Below the pieces are notes generated by a model. The model worked only from the letters and a program-made list of their open reading frames with translations, was not told where the DNA came from and searched no databases. 64,000 nt of DNA from Methylocapsa aurea (lineage in GTDB: Bacteria > Pseudomonadota > Alphaproteobacteria > Rhizobiales > Beijerinckiaceae): positions 124,001 to 188,000 of the forward strand of contig NZ_KN050805.1 of NCBI RefSeq assembly GCF_000746085.1, in the 5' to 3' direction. Both the position numbers and the translations under genes were made by a program. Positions 53,735 through 62,366 of the stretch are shown here, piece by piece (the first letter of the stretch is position 1; every line of letters begins with the position of its first letter).

Positions 53735-54147
53735 CCGAGGCGTCTCTTGCCCTTCAGGAAGCCATTAGAGCCGTCCTGATAGCCAATCTCCCCTTAGCGG
53801 CTATGGTTGCACCCGAAGCGATCTTTGACCGTTCACAACGCCCTGAAATCTTCCCATGCATTATCATCGGCGACGGTCAAACGGTCTTGGAAGACACAGC
53901 CTATGACCGGCGCGTGATTCGAGTTTTCAGCGATCTTCACGTTTGGACAAATGAGGGCGATCTTTCTTCGGTCAAGATCATTGCTGGCGCGGTTCAGGAA
54001 GCCCTACGCGGCGTTGTTCTGACCTTGCAGGATCATAGCGTTGTCGATTTCAAAATAGCCTCAACGCGCTTCGGCGCCGATCCTGGCGGGCAGCACGCCC
54101 ATGCCGTTATCGGCGCCGAAGCGCTCTTACAGGAATCCGCACAATGA
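53731..54147 (+). CDS. DUF3168 family tail-completion-type protein
   Basis: 138-aa protein. IFPCIIIGDGQTV, ASTRFGADPGGQHAHAVIGAEALLQ and the overall length match DUF3168, found between gp10-type and tail tube genes in siphophages, where it serves in tail completion. It starts with GTG in the preceding stop. Note that the tail tube gene is about 3.5 kb upstream here, not just downstream. Confidence 0.8.
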   Translation: MTEASLALQEAIRAVLIANLPLAAMVAPEAIFDRSQRPEIFPCIIIGDGQTVLEDTAYDRRVIRVFSDLHVWTNEGDLSSVKIIAGAVQEALRGVVLTLQDHSVVDFKIASTRFGADPGGQHAHAVIGAEALLQESAQ

Positions 54148-54461
54148 TGGCTGGAAAATTAGATCGACCGATCATTGTCGAGCGCTCGACAACCGTAACA
54201 AATTCGCTCGGAAAAGTGATTCAGACTTGGACTCCGCACGTCTTGGCGCGCGCCCAAATATTCAACCAAAAGATCGATTCCGTTGAACATGCTTCGGGCT
54301 CGATTACGGACTCCAAATTGATTTTTAGAATCCGTTGGATTGCGGACATAACCCTTGATGACCGAATTATGTACGCGAACAAACCGTATTTAATAAAAGA
54401 GCTTTCTGAAATCCAACGCAGGCGCGGCTGGAATATCACCGTTGAAAGGCAAGGCAAGTGA
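54144..54461 (+). CDS. Head-tail adaptor (head closure) protein
   Basis: 105-aa protein. AGKLDRPIIVERSTTVTNSLGKVIQTW, FRIRWIADITLDDRIMYANKPYLIKEL and RRRGWNITVERQG follow the phage head-tail joining protein family (PF05521/SPP1 gp16 type). Start and end overlap its neighbours by four bases each. Confidence 0.85.
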   Translation: MMAGKLDRPIIVERSTTVTNSLGKVIQTWTPHVLARAQIFNQKIDSVEHASGSITDSKLIFRIRWIADITLDDRIMYANKPYLIKELSEIQRRRGWNITVERQGK

Positions 54462-54865
54462 CCCGAGGCTGTAGACCAAAGAACATCGTCAAAGGCTCCA
54501 GCACCCTGGACAATATCCCCAAATGTCCGGCTTGGCTTTCGAGTCATGCAAAATCGGAATGGAAGCGCGTCGCGCCGATCCTTGTCGAAAGAAATGTTCT
54601 GACCGAGGCGGATTTGCCGACGCTCGAAAGCTATTGTTGTTCCGTTGGAACGATCAGAGAATGCCAGACACAAATCAGCCGGGACGGAATAACCGTCGTC
54701 ACGCCGCACGGAATCAAACGGCATCCGGCTGTTGGCATCCAAAACGCGGCGCAAACTACGGCGCGGCTCTTAGCGAACGAACTTGGATTGACGCCCGTTA
54801 GTCGCTCGCGTCCTAGCGTTCGCGATCAAATGCCCGAAGGCGAAGACGACCTTGGCTTGGACTGA
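54458..54865 (+). CDS. terS: Phage terminase small subunit (P27 family)
   Basis: 135-aa DNA-recognition subunit of the packaging motor. LSSHAKSEWKRVAPILVERNVLTEADLPTLESYCCSVGTIRECQ and HPAVGIQNAAQTTARLLANELGLTP are P27-family segments. It starts with GTG within the previous stop and ends 14 bases inside the terL start. Placing terS downstream of connectors instead of at the front of the head operon is unusual. Confidence 0.9.
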   Translation: MTRGCRPKNIVKGSSTLDNIPKCPAWLSSHAKSEWKRVAPILVERNVLTEADLPTLESYCCSVGTIRECQTQISRDGITVVTPHGIKRHPAVGIQNAAQTTARLLANELGLTPVSRSRPSVRDQMPEGEDDLGLD

Positions 54866-56453
54866 TTCATATCCGGCGTGGATTTTTGATGATTCCCCTA
54901 TCGATGACCCGTTTGGATTTGGCGAGCGCGCGGTCAAGTTTCTACGGGCTTTAAAGCATCCTAAGACGGGCAAAGGCTTCCAGCTTGATCCTTGGCAAGA
55001 AAGGATCGTCAGGCGCATCTACGGCCCGCGCAAGCCCGATGGAACGCGCATCGTTAAGAACGTCGTTATGATGGTGCCACGCGGCGCTAGAAAAACGACG
55101 CTAGGCGCTGCATTAGGACTCTTGCATACCATCGGCCCTGAGAAGGTTCCGGGCGGTCAGATCATTTGCGCCGCTTATGACCGCGATCAGGCGCGCATCG
55201 CCTATGAGGAAGCATCGGGCATTGTTTGCGCCGACAAGCGGATTCAATCCGTCGTCAGGATGCTAGATTACCGGCATCAAATTATCCATTCGAAGAGCCG
55301 GGCGAATCTTCGGGCGGTTTCTTCCGACGCGGCGGCGCAAAACGGAAGGACGCCTTCGTTCGTTTTGTTTGATGAGATTCATGCTTGGCGCGATCGAAAG
55401 CTATATGATGTTTTGCGTACCGGACTCTCGAAAACATCTGGCACGCTTTCGGTAACAATCTCACAAGCAGGACGTGGGCAAGAGAACGTCGCCTATGAAA
55501 TCTTCGACTACGCCCGCAAGGTGGCGCGCGGCGAAATTGAAGACGCTGGAACGCTTCCAATCCTGTTTGAGACGGCCCAAGACGCGGATTGGCGCGACGA
55601 AGATGTTTGGTTCAAATGCAATCCCGGTCTGGCGCTTGGCTATCCTGATCTTGACGCCCTACGCCAAGAGGCGCGCGAAGCTGAAAACCGCCCTGCCCTA
55701 CGCGAGAAGTTCAAAAACGATCATTTGAATATTTGGCTCGATCATTCGAGCGACCCATTTGTTGACATGCAAATTTACGATCAGGGTTCCGCGCCGATCG
55801 ATCTTGATGCGCTGGCAGGTCAACCATGCTGGCTTGGAGTCGACCTTTCCAGCAATGGCGACCTGACATGCATTGTTGCGGCTTGGCGTGACGGCAAGGG
55901 CGGCTATATCGTGCATCCTTGGTTCTTTTGTCCAGCTGATAATCTTCGACGCCGCGCGGACAAAGACGGCGTTCCCTATCCGACATGGGCGGAAGACGGA
56001 TTCATTCTGCCGACCGAAGGCAACGTTGTGGATTTTCGATATGTCGAGGGAACGATTCGCGATCTATGCGAGCGCTTCGACGTGCGAGAAATTGCCTTCG
56101 ATCCGCACCTTGCGCGAAACATGCTGAACAATCTTTTGGAAGATGGATTTGCGGCTGTTGAGTTTCGTCAAGGTTGGGTTTCGATGGCACCGGCGATCAA
56201 GGAGCTAGAAAGATCGATTCTTTCCGGCAAGTTTCAGCATGGCGGGCATCCAGTTCTTCGTTGGAACTTCGACAACATCGCTTGCACTGAAGATAGCGCG
56301 GGAAATCGCGCGTTCAACAAAGGCAAGAGTCGAGACAGAATCGACGGCGCTGTTGCTACGGCGATGGCTGTTGCTAGAGCTTTTTCCGGCGACGATGAAC
56401 GTAGCGTTTATTCCGATATTTCAGAACGCCCCGATGGGCTCTTATTCTTTTAG
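54852..56453 (+). CDS. terL: Phage terminase large subunit
   Basis: 533-aa ATPase-nuclease that packages DNA. Walker A-like VPRGARKTTLG is near residue 75, the Walker B region is SFVLFDEIHAW, and the RNase H-like nuclease acidic residues are in WLGVDLSSNGDLT (D315-ish), EIAFDPHLARNM and KSRDRIDGAVATAMAV. This is the Terminase_1 family seen with HK97-like phages. It starts with TTG. All motifs appear intact. Confidence 0.94.
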   Translation: MAWTDSYPAWIFDDSPIDDPFGFGERAVKFLRALKHPKTGKGFQLDPWQERIVRRIYGPRKPDGTRIVKNVVMMVPRGARKTTLGAALGLLHTIGPEKVPGGQIICAAYDRDQARIAYEEASGIVCADKRIQSVVRMLDYRHQIIHSKSRANLRAVSSDAAAQNGRTPSFVLFDEIHAWRDRKLYDVLRTGLSKTSGTLSVTISQAGRGQENVAYEIFDYARKVARGEIEDAGTLPILFETAQDADWRDEDVWFKCNPGLALGYPDLDALRQEAREAENRPALREKFKNDHLNIWLDHSSDPFVDMQIYDQGSAPIDLDALAGQPCWLGVDLSSNGDLTCIVAAWRDGKGGYIVHPWFFCPADNLRRRADKDGVPYPTWAEDGFILPTEGNVVDFRYVEGTIRDLCERFDVREIAFDPHLARNMLNNLLEDGFAAVEFRQGWVSMAPAIKELERSILSGKFQHGGHPVLRWNFDNIACTEDSAGNRAFNKGKSRDRIDGAVATAMAVARAFSGDDERSVYSDISERPDGLLFF

Positions 56454-56465
56454 GGATCGAATTTT

Positions 56466-59330
56466 ATGTCAGGTGAAGTTGAACAACTTACCGTACTTTT
56501 GGAAGCCAGAATCTCGAATTTCGAGAAGGCGTTTCAGAAGGCGTCTAAGACCGCAAACGATAATTGGGCTCGGATTGAAGGTCGCGGAAAAAGCGCCTCC
56601 AAGAATCTCGAAAACTCATTCGCGAAAGCCGCTGAAGGCGTCAACCGGCAAGCGCATAAATTAGGATCAACGTTCGCCGATAGTTTTGGTTTGAAAGGCG
56701 CGGCGGCTGGCATCGCAACGGCTTTGAGTGTCGAAACTGTTGCGAAATATTCCGACGCTTGGGTTAGCGCCAGCAATAAAATTGGCGCGGCGATAGGCGA
56801 CGTTTCGAAAGCCTCCGCGTCGACCGAATTGGTTGCCGGGATTGCCGATCGGTCGCGCTCTGGCTTCTCTGAGACCGCAAGCTTGTATGCGACTCTATCG
56901 AGGGCTTCGAAAGAGCTTGGCGCTTCGCAGGCCGATGTTAGCGTTGTCACTGAAACCGTTAGCAAGGCGCTTCAGATCGCGGGCGCCAGCGCCGAAGAGT
57001 CATCATCGGCGATCTTGCAATTGGGTCAGGCTCTAGGCTCTGGAAAGCTTCAGGGCGACGAACTTCATAGTCTGTCTGAAAATGCGCCACTTTTAACCAA
57101 TGCTATCGCCAAATCGTTTGGCGTGACGGTCGGCGGTCTGAAGGAATTGGGAGCCGCTGGCGAACTTACATCGAAGAAAGTGTTTGACGCTCTAAAAGGC
57201 GCATCGACCGAAATCAATGACGCCTTCGGAAAGACGACGACCACCATCGGTCAGAGCTTCAAACAACTCGAAACCGCAGCAATCCGATATGTGGGAACCT
57301 CGAATGCTATCAAGACGGCTAGCGGCGTTGCGACGGCTGCAATTCATGGCCTTTCAGAGAACTTCGGAACCGTTGCTAATGGCGCAATCGCCCTTGGTTC
57401 GATCTTGGCGGTTCGGTTGCTTGCGGCTGGCATTACGCCTGCCCTAGGCGGCTTAGGGGCGCTTGTGGGCGGGCTTGGCGCTGGCGTTGTCGGCATGGGC
57501 GCTCTGACGACTGCTTCAGGCGTTGCAACGGCTTCAGTGGCGCTCTTTGGGCGCGCAATGGCGATTGCGGGCGGACCTATCGGCTTAGCTTTGCTTGGAG
57601 CGGCGGCGGCGATCACCTACGTTGCGTCGAAGGCTTCCGAAGGCAAAGCCGTAAACGATTTGTACGCCAAGGCGCTTGACGACGTGAAAGCTTCGGCGAC
57701 TGGCGCGACGCCTGCCATTCGTGAAGTAGGCAACGCCGCGAGCGACGCCGCGCATAAAATTACGGAAGTGACTCAGGCGACCGAAAACACCAATCTCGCG
57801 ACATTCGCCCAAGAGTCTGAAAACCTTTCCGATCAGCTTCGCGGCATGATTCAGAGCCTCGAACAATTCGGGGCGACAAAAGTTTCGAATGGCGAGAAAG
57901 AGGCCGCACTGAAACTTTTGGAAGCTGCTCTTTCCGGCGATGAAAAAGCGGCGTTCGCGGCGAAACAAAGCCTGATCGATATGGGTAATGCAAACCCAAA
58001 TTTTGCATCGGCATTCTCGAGCTTCAACGTCCTTCTAGAGAAGCTCGCAACCGTCCGGCAAGCGGCTCTAAACGCCCGCAAAGCGATTGACGATGCGCAA
58101 GCCGCTGAAACGAAAACGCATGACGCGAATCAAACCGGCGTCGCCGAGTTCGAGGGCTTCCAGAAAGAGCAAACCTCGAACAAGGATTTTCTTGCGGAAG
58201 AGACGCGCCGAAGCAAACTTTCGGCGAAGGAAAAGGCGCTTGAAGATCGGGCCAAAGAGCTTCGCGACGCCGCAAAGAAAGCTGGCGGCGCTCTGAGTCC
58301 CGAAGAATCGAAAACCAATGCGGCGACTCTGATCGCGAACGAAGATAAGGTTTCGGAATCCGAGAAAGAGCCGAAGAAAGCCTCGACCAAGAAAGCGCCA
58401 AAGACCGACGAAGAGAAGCGCGAAAATATTATCAAGCGCCAGATTACAAGCCTAGAGGAAGAACGCCGAACAACCGAATCCGAGGTAACTACCCTCGGAT
58501 TATCTAATACTGAAAAGCGCGTTGCAATCGAGCTAGCGAAGCAGCACGTCGATGCAACCTCGAATGAAGGTAAAGCTATCCGTGACAATGTTACGGCGAT
58601 CGAACAAGGTAAGCAGGCGCTTACGGACTACGCCAAGGCGCAAGAGCAAGCGAAGCAGCAAGCCGAGTTCTTTAAGTCATCTGTCGCGGAGTCTTTGAGC
58701 GATCTAATTGTTGACGGAAAAGGCCTTGGCGATATTTTCAGCGATCTAGCTAAGACGATTGAGAAGGCTGTTTTGAAGGCGGCGTTGCTTGGCGAGGGAC
58801 CATTAGCGGGACTTCTAGGCGGCGGCGCTACAGGCGGCTTGCTTGGCGGGCTTGGTAAGATGCTTGGGTTCGCCGATGGCGGGCATGTCGAGGCTTCAGG
58901 CGCGCCTAGCTGGACTCACATTCCGGCGTTCGCGAATGGCGGGCAAATTTCTGGTCCAGGTACAGGCAAATCGGATTCGATTCTGGCGGCGGTTTCGAAT
59001 GGCGAGTTCGTTGTCCGCGCCGATGCGACGAAGCAAAACCTTCCATTGCTTCAGGCGATCAATTCGGGGAAGCTTCCGAAGTTCGCAACTGGCGGCTTAG
59101 TTGGTGCGCCGTCGATGCGATCAGCGCCAAGCATGGCTTCGGGCGGCGGTATGACGACTCAGAACGTCAATCTGAAAAACGAGATCACTGTGAACGCTAA
59201 CGGCGGGACTTCGGCGCAAAATAGCGATCTGGCGACGCAAATCTCTCGCCATGTCGAGGCAACTACAAAACAGTTGGTTATAGAGCAAATGCGGCAGCAA
59301 ATGAGGCCGGGCGGACTTTTTAGCCGGTAA
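56466..59330 (+). CDS. Phage tail length tape-measure protein
   Basis: 954-aa protein. An N-terminal helical region (EARISNFEKAFQKASKTANDNW) is followed by a Thr/Ser/Ala-rich segment including LQGDELHSLSENAPLLTNAIAKSFGVTVGGLKELGAAGELTSKKVFDAL (residues 205-255), a block typical of tape-measure proteins, a hydrophobic region (residues 300-390), a long coiled coil (560-750) and a glycine-rich C-terminus with FANGGQISGPGTGKSDSI and GEFVVRADATKQ. By length it predicts a tail of roughly 140 nm by the usual rule of about 0.15 nm per residue. No tail-tip genes follow: the next gene is on the other strand. Confidence 0.92.
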   Translation: MSGEVEQLTVLLEARISNFEKAFQKASKTANDNWARIEGRGKSASKNLENSFAKAAEGVNRQAHKLGSTFADSFGLKGAAAGIATALSVETVAKYSDAWVSASNKIGAAIGDVSKASASTELVAGIADRSRSGFSETASLYATLSRASKELGASQADVSVVTETVSKALQIAGASAEESSSAILQLGQALGSGKLQGDELHSLSENAPLLTNAIAKSFGVTVGGLKELGAAGELTSKKVFDALKGASTEINDAFGKTTTTIGQSFKQLETAAIRYVGTSNAIKTASGVATAAIHGLSENFGTVANGAIALGSILAVRLLAAGITPALGGLGALVGGLGAGVVGMGALTTASGVATASVALFGRAMAIAGGPIGLALLGAAAAITYVASKASEGKAVNDLYAKALDDVKASATGATPAIREVGNAASDAAHKITEVTQATENTNLATFAQESENLSDQLRGMIQSLEQFGATKVSNGEKEAALKLLEAALSGDEKAAFAAKQSLIDMGNANPNFASAFSSFNVLLEKLATVRQAALNARKAIDDAQAAETKTHDANQTGVAEFEGFQKEQTSNKDFLAEETRRSKLSAKEKALEDRAKELRDAAKKAGGALSPEESKTNAATLIANEDKVSESEKEPKKASTKKAPKTDEEKRENIIKRQITSLEEERRTTESEVTTLGLSNTEKRVAIELAKQHVDATSNEGKAIRDNVTAIEQGKQALTDYAKAQEQAKQQAEFFKSSVAESLSDLIVDGKGLGDIFSDLAKTIEKAVLKAALLGEGPLAGLLGGGATGGLLGGLGKMLGFADGGHVEASGAPSWTHIPAFANGGQISGPGTGKSDSILAAVSNGEFVVRADATKQNLPLLQAINSGKLPKFATGGLVGAPSMRSAPSMASGGGMTTQNVNLKNEITVNANGGTSAQNSDLATQISRHVEATTKQLVIEQMRQQMRPGGLFSR

Positions 59331-59355
59331 CGGTTCGACGCAACGAGAGATTCCC

Positions 59356-60186
59356 TCACGGCTGTTTATCATACCTACTAATTAGGTAGTTCGCGAAAGC
59401 ACTACAACTCACAAGCATGTAACGAGCATCTGCTTCGTCTATATTTGCAGCCTCACTCAAGCCGTGTCGAATTCCACCTTCATCGCTTGTGTAACCGTAA
59501 AGTTGTATTATCCCACTCTTAAATGCCTTATGCAACGAATGCTTTTTATCGATTTCATTAATAGCCGCACCTAACGTCGCATTTGCTAGACCTGTAACGA
59601 TTTTTGCTGCGGACTCTACCGCTGAAATCGACTCTTTAATGCTATTACGATAATCAGGCTGAGGTTTTTGGCTATATAACTCCAATGCTGTTCTGACATG
59701 CTCGGAAACCGGCCCGAAGCGATCGATATGCTTTGTTGCTTGTTCAAGCTCCTGCATTTCAATTTCATTTGTAATAGATGCTAACTTGCCAGCAATAAAT
59801 CGATAGGCGGATTTTTCAATTTCAAGAACCCGGTTAATATCGCTTTCAAATTGTTGCTGTTTTATTATTTCATATAGACATTTAGTACGAAGAAACTCGA
59901 CAATATTCAAAACATCGAACCATTGCGCAAGTTGAAAATGCCCAAGTACATTTTTTACAAATGAATCAGTTACACGGGGCAGGCTATCGACGGGAAGCTT
60001 AAAGTAAAATATATACATTAATCGTGCTATAGAATGCATATGATCCGCTGCTAAGTGATCGCGAGTCTTAGTGAAAAAATACCGCCTGCAAACATTCCAG
60101 AGAGAATTTCTAAGATCAATATCTAAGTCAGCAATCTGTATCGTCTTTTTCTTAGTAATACCCATTCGCTCTGAAAATGACGTCAT
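59356..60186 (-). CDS. AbiJ-type (AbiJ_NTD4) abortive-infection-like protein
   Basis: 276-aa protein of markedly lower GC than its neighbours. MTSFSERMGITKKKTIQIADLDIDLRNSLWNVC fits the AbiJ N-terminal domain 4 family, and the C-terminal NSIKESISAVESAAKIVTG...SGIIQLYGYTSDEGGIRHGLSEAANIDEADARYMLVSCSAFANYLI is the conserved partner domain. AbiJ-type proteins are linked to abortive infection against other phages. The gene is convergent with the tape-measure gene, stands alone between two hairpins, and looks like inserted cargo. The antiphage function is inferred from the family. Confidence 0.75.
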   Translation of the reverse strand: MTSFSERMGITKKKTIQIADLDIDLRNSLWNVCRRYFFTKTRDHLAADHMHSIARLMYIFYFKLPVDSLPRVTDSFVKNVLGHFQLAQWFDVLNIVEFLRTKCLYEIIKQQQFESDINRVLEIEKSAYRFIAGKLASITNEIEMQELEQATKHIDRFGPVSEHVRTALELYSQKPQPDYRNSIKESISAVESAAKIVTGLANATLGAAINEIDKKHSLHKAFKSGIIQLYGYTSDEGGIRHGLSEAANIDEADARYMLVSCSAFANYLISRYDKQP

Positions 60187-60320
60187 CCTAATAGCCTTTT
60201 TATCACGCCAAAAAAATCCTAGCGGCAGGACGCCAACCGTTAGCCTACGACACCCCGCCGCACCATGAATTTATGCATCGGTTTGGTGCGGCGCTATATC
60301 GATTTAGTTGAACAAAGAAA

Positions 60321-60348
60321 AACCCCGGATCATTTCTGATCCGGGGTT
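60321..60348. terminator. Strong rho-independent-type hairpin
   Basis: AACCCCGGATCA and TGATCCGGGGTT form a perfect 12-bp stem with a four-base loop. The minus-strand reading is followed by TTTTTCTTT, so it would stop transcription towards the AbiJ-like gene and insulate it. The plus-strand reading has a weaker T-rich tail. Confidence 0.75.
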
Positions 60349-60503
60349 CTTATTATTGGAGATTTTGGGAATCCAAGAAATGCCGACTGAGAGTTCCAGT
60401 GAACAAATAACCGGAAGAAACAATCTGATATTAGTATAGCGAGAATCCGAAGCGTTACAATAAAATATTCAAATTGTAATCGATTTTTATATGTGAAATA
60501 ATA

Positions 60504-60538
60504 AAGCCCTGAACAGTTGACGAGACTGTCCAGGGCTT
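60504..60538. terminator. Second stem-loop upstream of the 272-aa gene
   Basis: AAGCCCTGAACAG pairs with CTGTCCAGGGCTT (one bulged A) around a nine-base loop. It lies about 65 bases ahead of the 272-aa gene's start; the minus-strand side is followed by TATTATTT. It may be a terminator in that direction or an attenuator in the plus direction. Confidence 0.55.
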
Positions 60539-60567
60539 AAACCAAAAACAAAGAAGGCTCAATTTCA

Positions 60568-60603
60568 ATGTCAATCACCAACCAAGGAAGTCTAAGTAAG
60601 TGA
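60568..60603 (+). CDS. Putative 11-codon leader peptide coupled to the 272-aa gene
   Basis: ATG TCA ATC ACC ... AAG TGA encodes MSITNQGSLSK. Its stop (TGA 60601-60603) overlaps the GTG start of the next gene by two bases within GTGA, and AAGAAGG lies about 11 bases upstream of the ATG. Such short leaders control translation of some replication initiators and phage genes. It may also be chance. Confidence 0.35.
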   Translation: MSITNQGSLSK

Positions 60604-61418
60604 CCGATTTGTATTATAGCGGCATTCCGAGCGGTTTCAAGACAAATTACAAAAAAGTAGCAGCGCCTAAAGAGCTTGATCCAGCCGAACTTGAAGCGGC
60701 GCTTGCAGAACTTGATTCTTATGAGTCTCCAGACTCCATTGCTTCCGAGCCTGTCGAGCCTGAAGAATCCGACGCGGAATTAGAAGCCCGCGCCCGCAAG
60801 AACCCAAAATATGCGGAATTTTATGCAATCGCCGATCGCATAAGGGCTAAGCGGACGCCGCTTAGCCCGACCAAATTCACTTCAAGCGCAGTGGATCATC
60901 TCGAGCCGACGCCCGAAGCAAAGCAGCCTCAACTTGTTCAACCGGATGTTGCAAGGCGTCGAGTGATCCTTGAACAAAGGCGCGCGGTTCAAGACGCGAT
61001 AAAAAAGTATTCGCCTGAAGCTCGCGCCGCCGCTTTAGAGATTGAACGCGCCGAAAATCGGAAATGCTGGCGCATCGAAAAAGAAGCTGAGCGCGCCGCT
61101 TACAAAGCATCTTCGGCGGGCTTTGAAAAGCAGTTAAGTAAAGACGCCACGAAACTGCTTAAGAAGCTCAACGCTGAGTGCGCAAAGAAAACCAAGTCGC
61201 CCATGCTCGAACAGATCGCCGAACGCACGCATGAGCTAATCGGCTGGTGGCTGGCGCGCCAAAGGGCGATCCGTGAGTATGGCGACAAAGCGGGACTTGG
61301 TAGGATCGCGGCTATGCACGGAAAAGGCGCGACGAAAAGCCAAGCTCAAACCCGAATGCGCATTATCGCCGATCTTGAGGCCGCCGGAATATGGCCGAAA
61401 CAGCCGCTAGGGGTATAG
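60600..61418 (+). CDS. Unrecognised 272-aa charged protein of the element
   Basis: Starts GTG at 60600 with AAGGAAG upstream. The N-terminal third is acidic (AELEAALAELDSYESPDSIASEPVEPEE), the centre is strongly charged and helical (LEQRRAVQDAIKKYSPEARAAALEIERAENRKCWRIEKEAERAAYK) and the C-terminus has a possible helix-turn-helix-like segment (GRIAAMHGKGATKSQAQTRMRIIADLEAAGIW). I do not recognise the family. It lies just before the 18-bp inverted repeat, with which its stop codon overlaps, so a role with that site (replication or regulation) is conceivable. Confidence 0.55.
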   Translation: MTDLYYSGIPSGFKTNYKKVAAPKELDPAELEAALAELDSYESPDSIASEPVEPEESDAELEARARKNPKYAEFYAIADRIRAKRTPLSPTKFTSSAVDHLEPTPEAKQPQLVQPDVARRRVILEQRRAVQDAIKKYSPEARAAALEIERAENRKCWRIEKEAERAAYKASSAGFEKQLSKDATKLLKKLNAECAKKTKSPMLEQIAERTHELIGWWLARQRAIREYGDKAGLGRIAAMHGKGATKSQAQTRMRIIADLEAAGIWPKQPLGV

Positions 61419-61447
61419 CCCTTAAGCCGTTAAGGGCTATACCCCTA
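61408..61447. repeat. Perfect 18-bp inverted repeat, GGGTATAGCCC-type
   Basis: TAGGGGTATAGCCCTTAA and its exact reverse complement, with a GCCG loop between. The stop codon of the 272-aa gene is inside the left arm. The core GGGTATAGCCC returns in the direct repeats at 61470 and 61547. Confidence 0.9.
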
Positions 61448-62164
61448 AATCGAGTTTCTGAGCATTTGGGGGTATAGCCCTAAAAATCAAAAATATGTCC
61501 AAATTTCCGGCTAAGTCATTGATAAATAACAGACTTATTTTGCAAAGGGTATAGCCCTAAAAATCAAAAATTTGTCCTATAAGAGATATACTAGATTCTA
61601 GATAATAAATTTAAACTAAGGCTCGCAGGCTTTTTCAAATCGCCTGCGGCGATCGAACTTCGGGCTTCGTTCGCTTCGCTCACGTCCCGCCCTCGTTCGT
61701 TAGGTCAAATTGAATCTCCGGAGAGAATTAATTCGAACCATCCTCGGAGATTCAAAACCCTTGCGGTTAGCTCCGGGCTTCCCCGGAACGAAAACCATCT
61801 CTTTTCCGCCCGGAACAACTTTCAAGCCTCGGTCAAGCTCTCAACGCCTTTCAGGATCAATAGAAACAGGGGTCTAGGCGCTCCAAAAAGAACTAAGAGC
61901 TACCACCATAGCCGAAACACAAGATTCCTGTCAGCGGGCTTCCTAGAGCCTTTGTAAATCGAGGCTATTTTTCGGCACAAGGATGAGGGCGGCGCTATAC
62001 CTAATCAATCGATTTTGCGCGGGCACCTGGAAAGCTTTTAGTATTGTTTAGATATATTCTAAGTAAGTACTTACTTATACTATACATTACATAATTTTAA
62101 CTTGATATTTTTCCGGGATATGCGACAAACACCCGTCTTAAGCGCATCAACATTGGAGAAATAC
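61419..62164. other. Non-coding region with iteron-like repeats and stem-loops
   Basis: No credible gene. It contains: the GGGTATAGCCC repeats; an AT-rich segment (61500-61545, 61590-61620) between and after them; stem-loops CGCAGGC...GCCTGCG (near 61623-61648), TGAATCTCCG...CGGAGATTC (near 61711-61755) and CTCCGGG...CCCCGGA (near 61770-61786); then an AT-rich stretch before the 61-aa gene. This fits a control or replication-origin region, but nothing proves it. Confidence 0.55.
61470..61577 (+). repeat. Two 31-bp direct repeats (iteron-like)
   Basis: GGGTATAGCCCTAAAAATCAAAAATATGTCC at 61470-61500 and the same with a single change (TTTGTCC) at 61547-61577, given here by ends only. They enclose an A/T-rich stretch. 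Together with the palindrome at 61408-61447 there are four GGGTATAGCCC or reverse-complement cores in 170 bases. Confidence 0.9.
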
Positions 62165-62350
62165 ATGAAACCGAAATTAGAAGCTGACTCTTCGATCTAT
62201 CTCGAATCAGAAACGTACTGGAGTTTGATTGAGGCGATTTATCATCTGGAGCGCGACCCCGAGACGGGGAAGCCGAGCGTCGATGATATCAAAATGGCGC
62301 TCGCGAACATTGGGGATATCTATCGTGAACAAATCCGGGACATCGAATAA
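62165..62350 (+). CDS. Small acidic hypothetical protein
   Basis: 61-aa protein (MKPKLEADSSIYLESETYWSLIEAIYHLERDPETGKPSVDDIKMAL...) with GGAGA eight bases before the ATG at 62165. It has no recognised domain; the acidic, helical composition fits many small phage proteins. The frame extends 21 codons further upstream, without a good start. It is the last gene before attR. Confidence 0.55.
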   Translation: MKPKLEADSSIYLESETYWSLIEAIYHLERDPETGKPSVDDIKMALANIGDIYREQIRDIE

Positions 62351-62366
62351 ATAGGCTGTCCAAAAA

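Larger units (their letters stand above)
60187..60599. other. AT-rich non-coding stretch with two hairpins and a short leader frame
   Basis: Separates the divergent AbiJ-like and 272-aa genes. It contains the terminator-like hairpins at 60321-60348 and 60504-60538, and from 60568 a short leader frame coupled to the next gene. No other coding frame is convincing. Both promoters should lie here. Confidence 0.6.
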
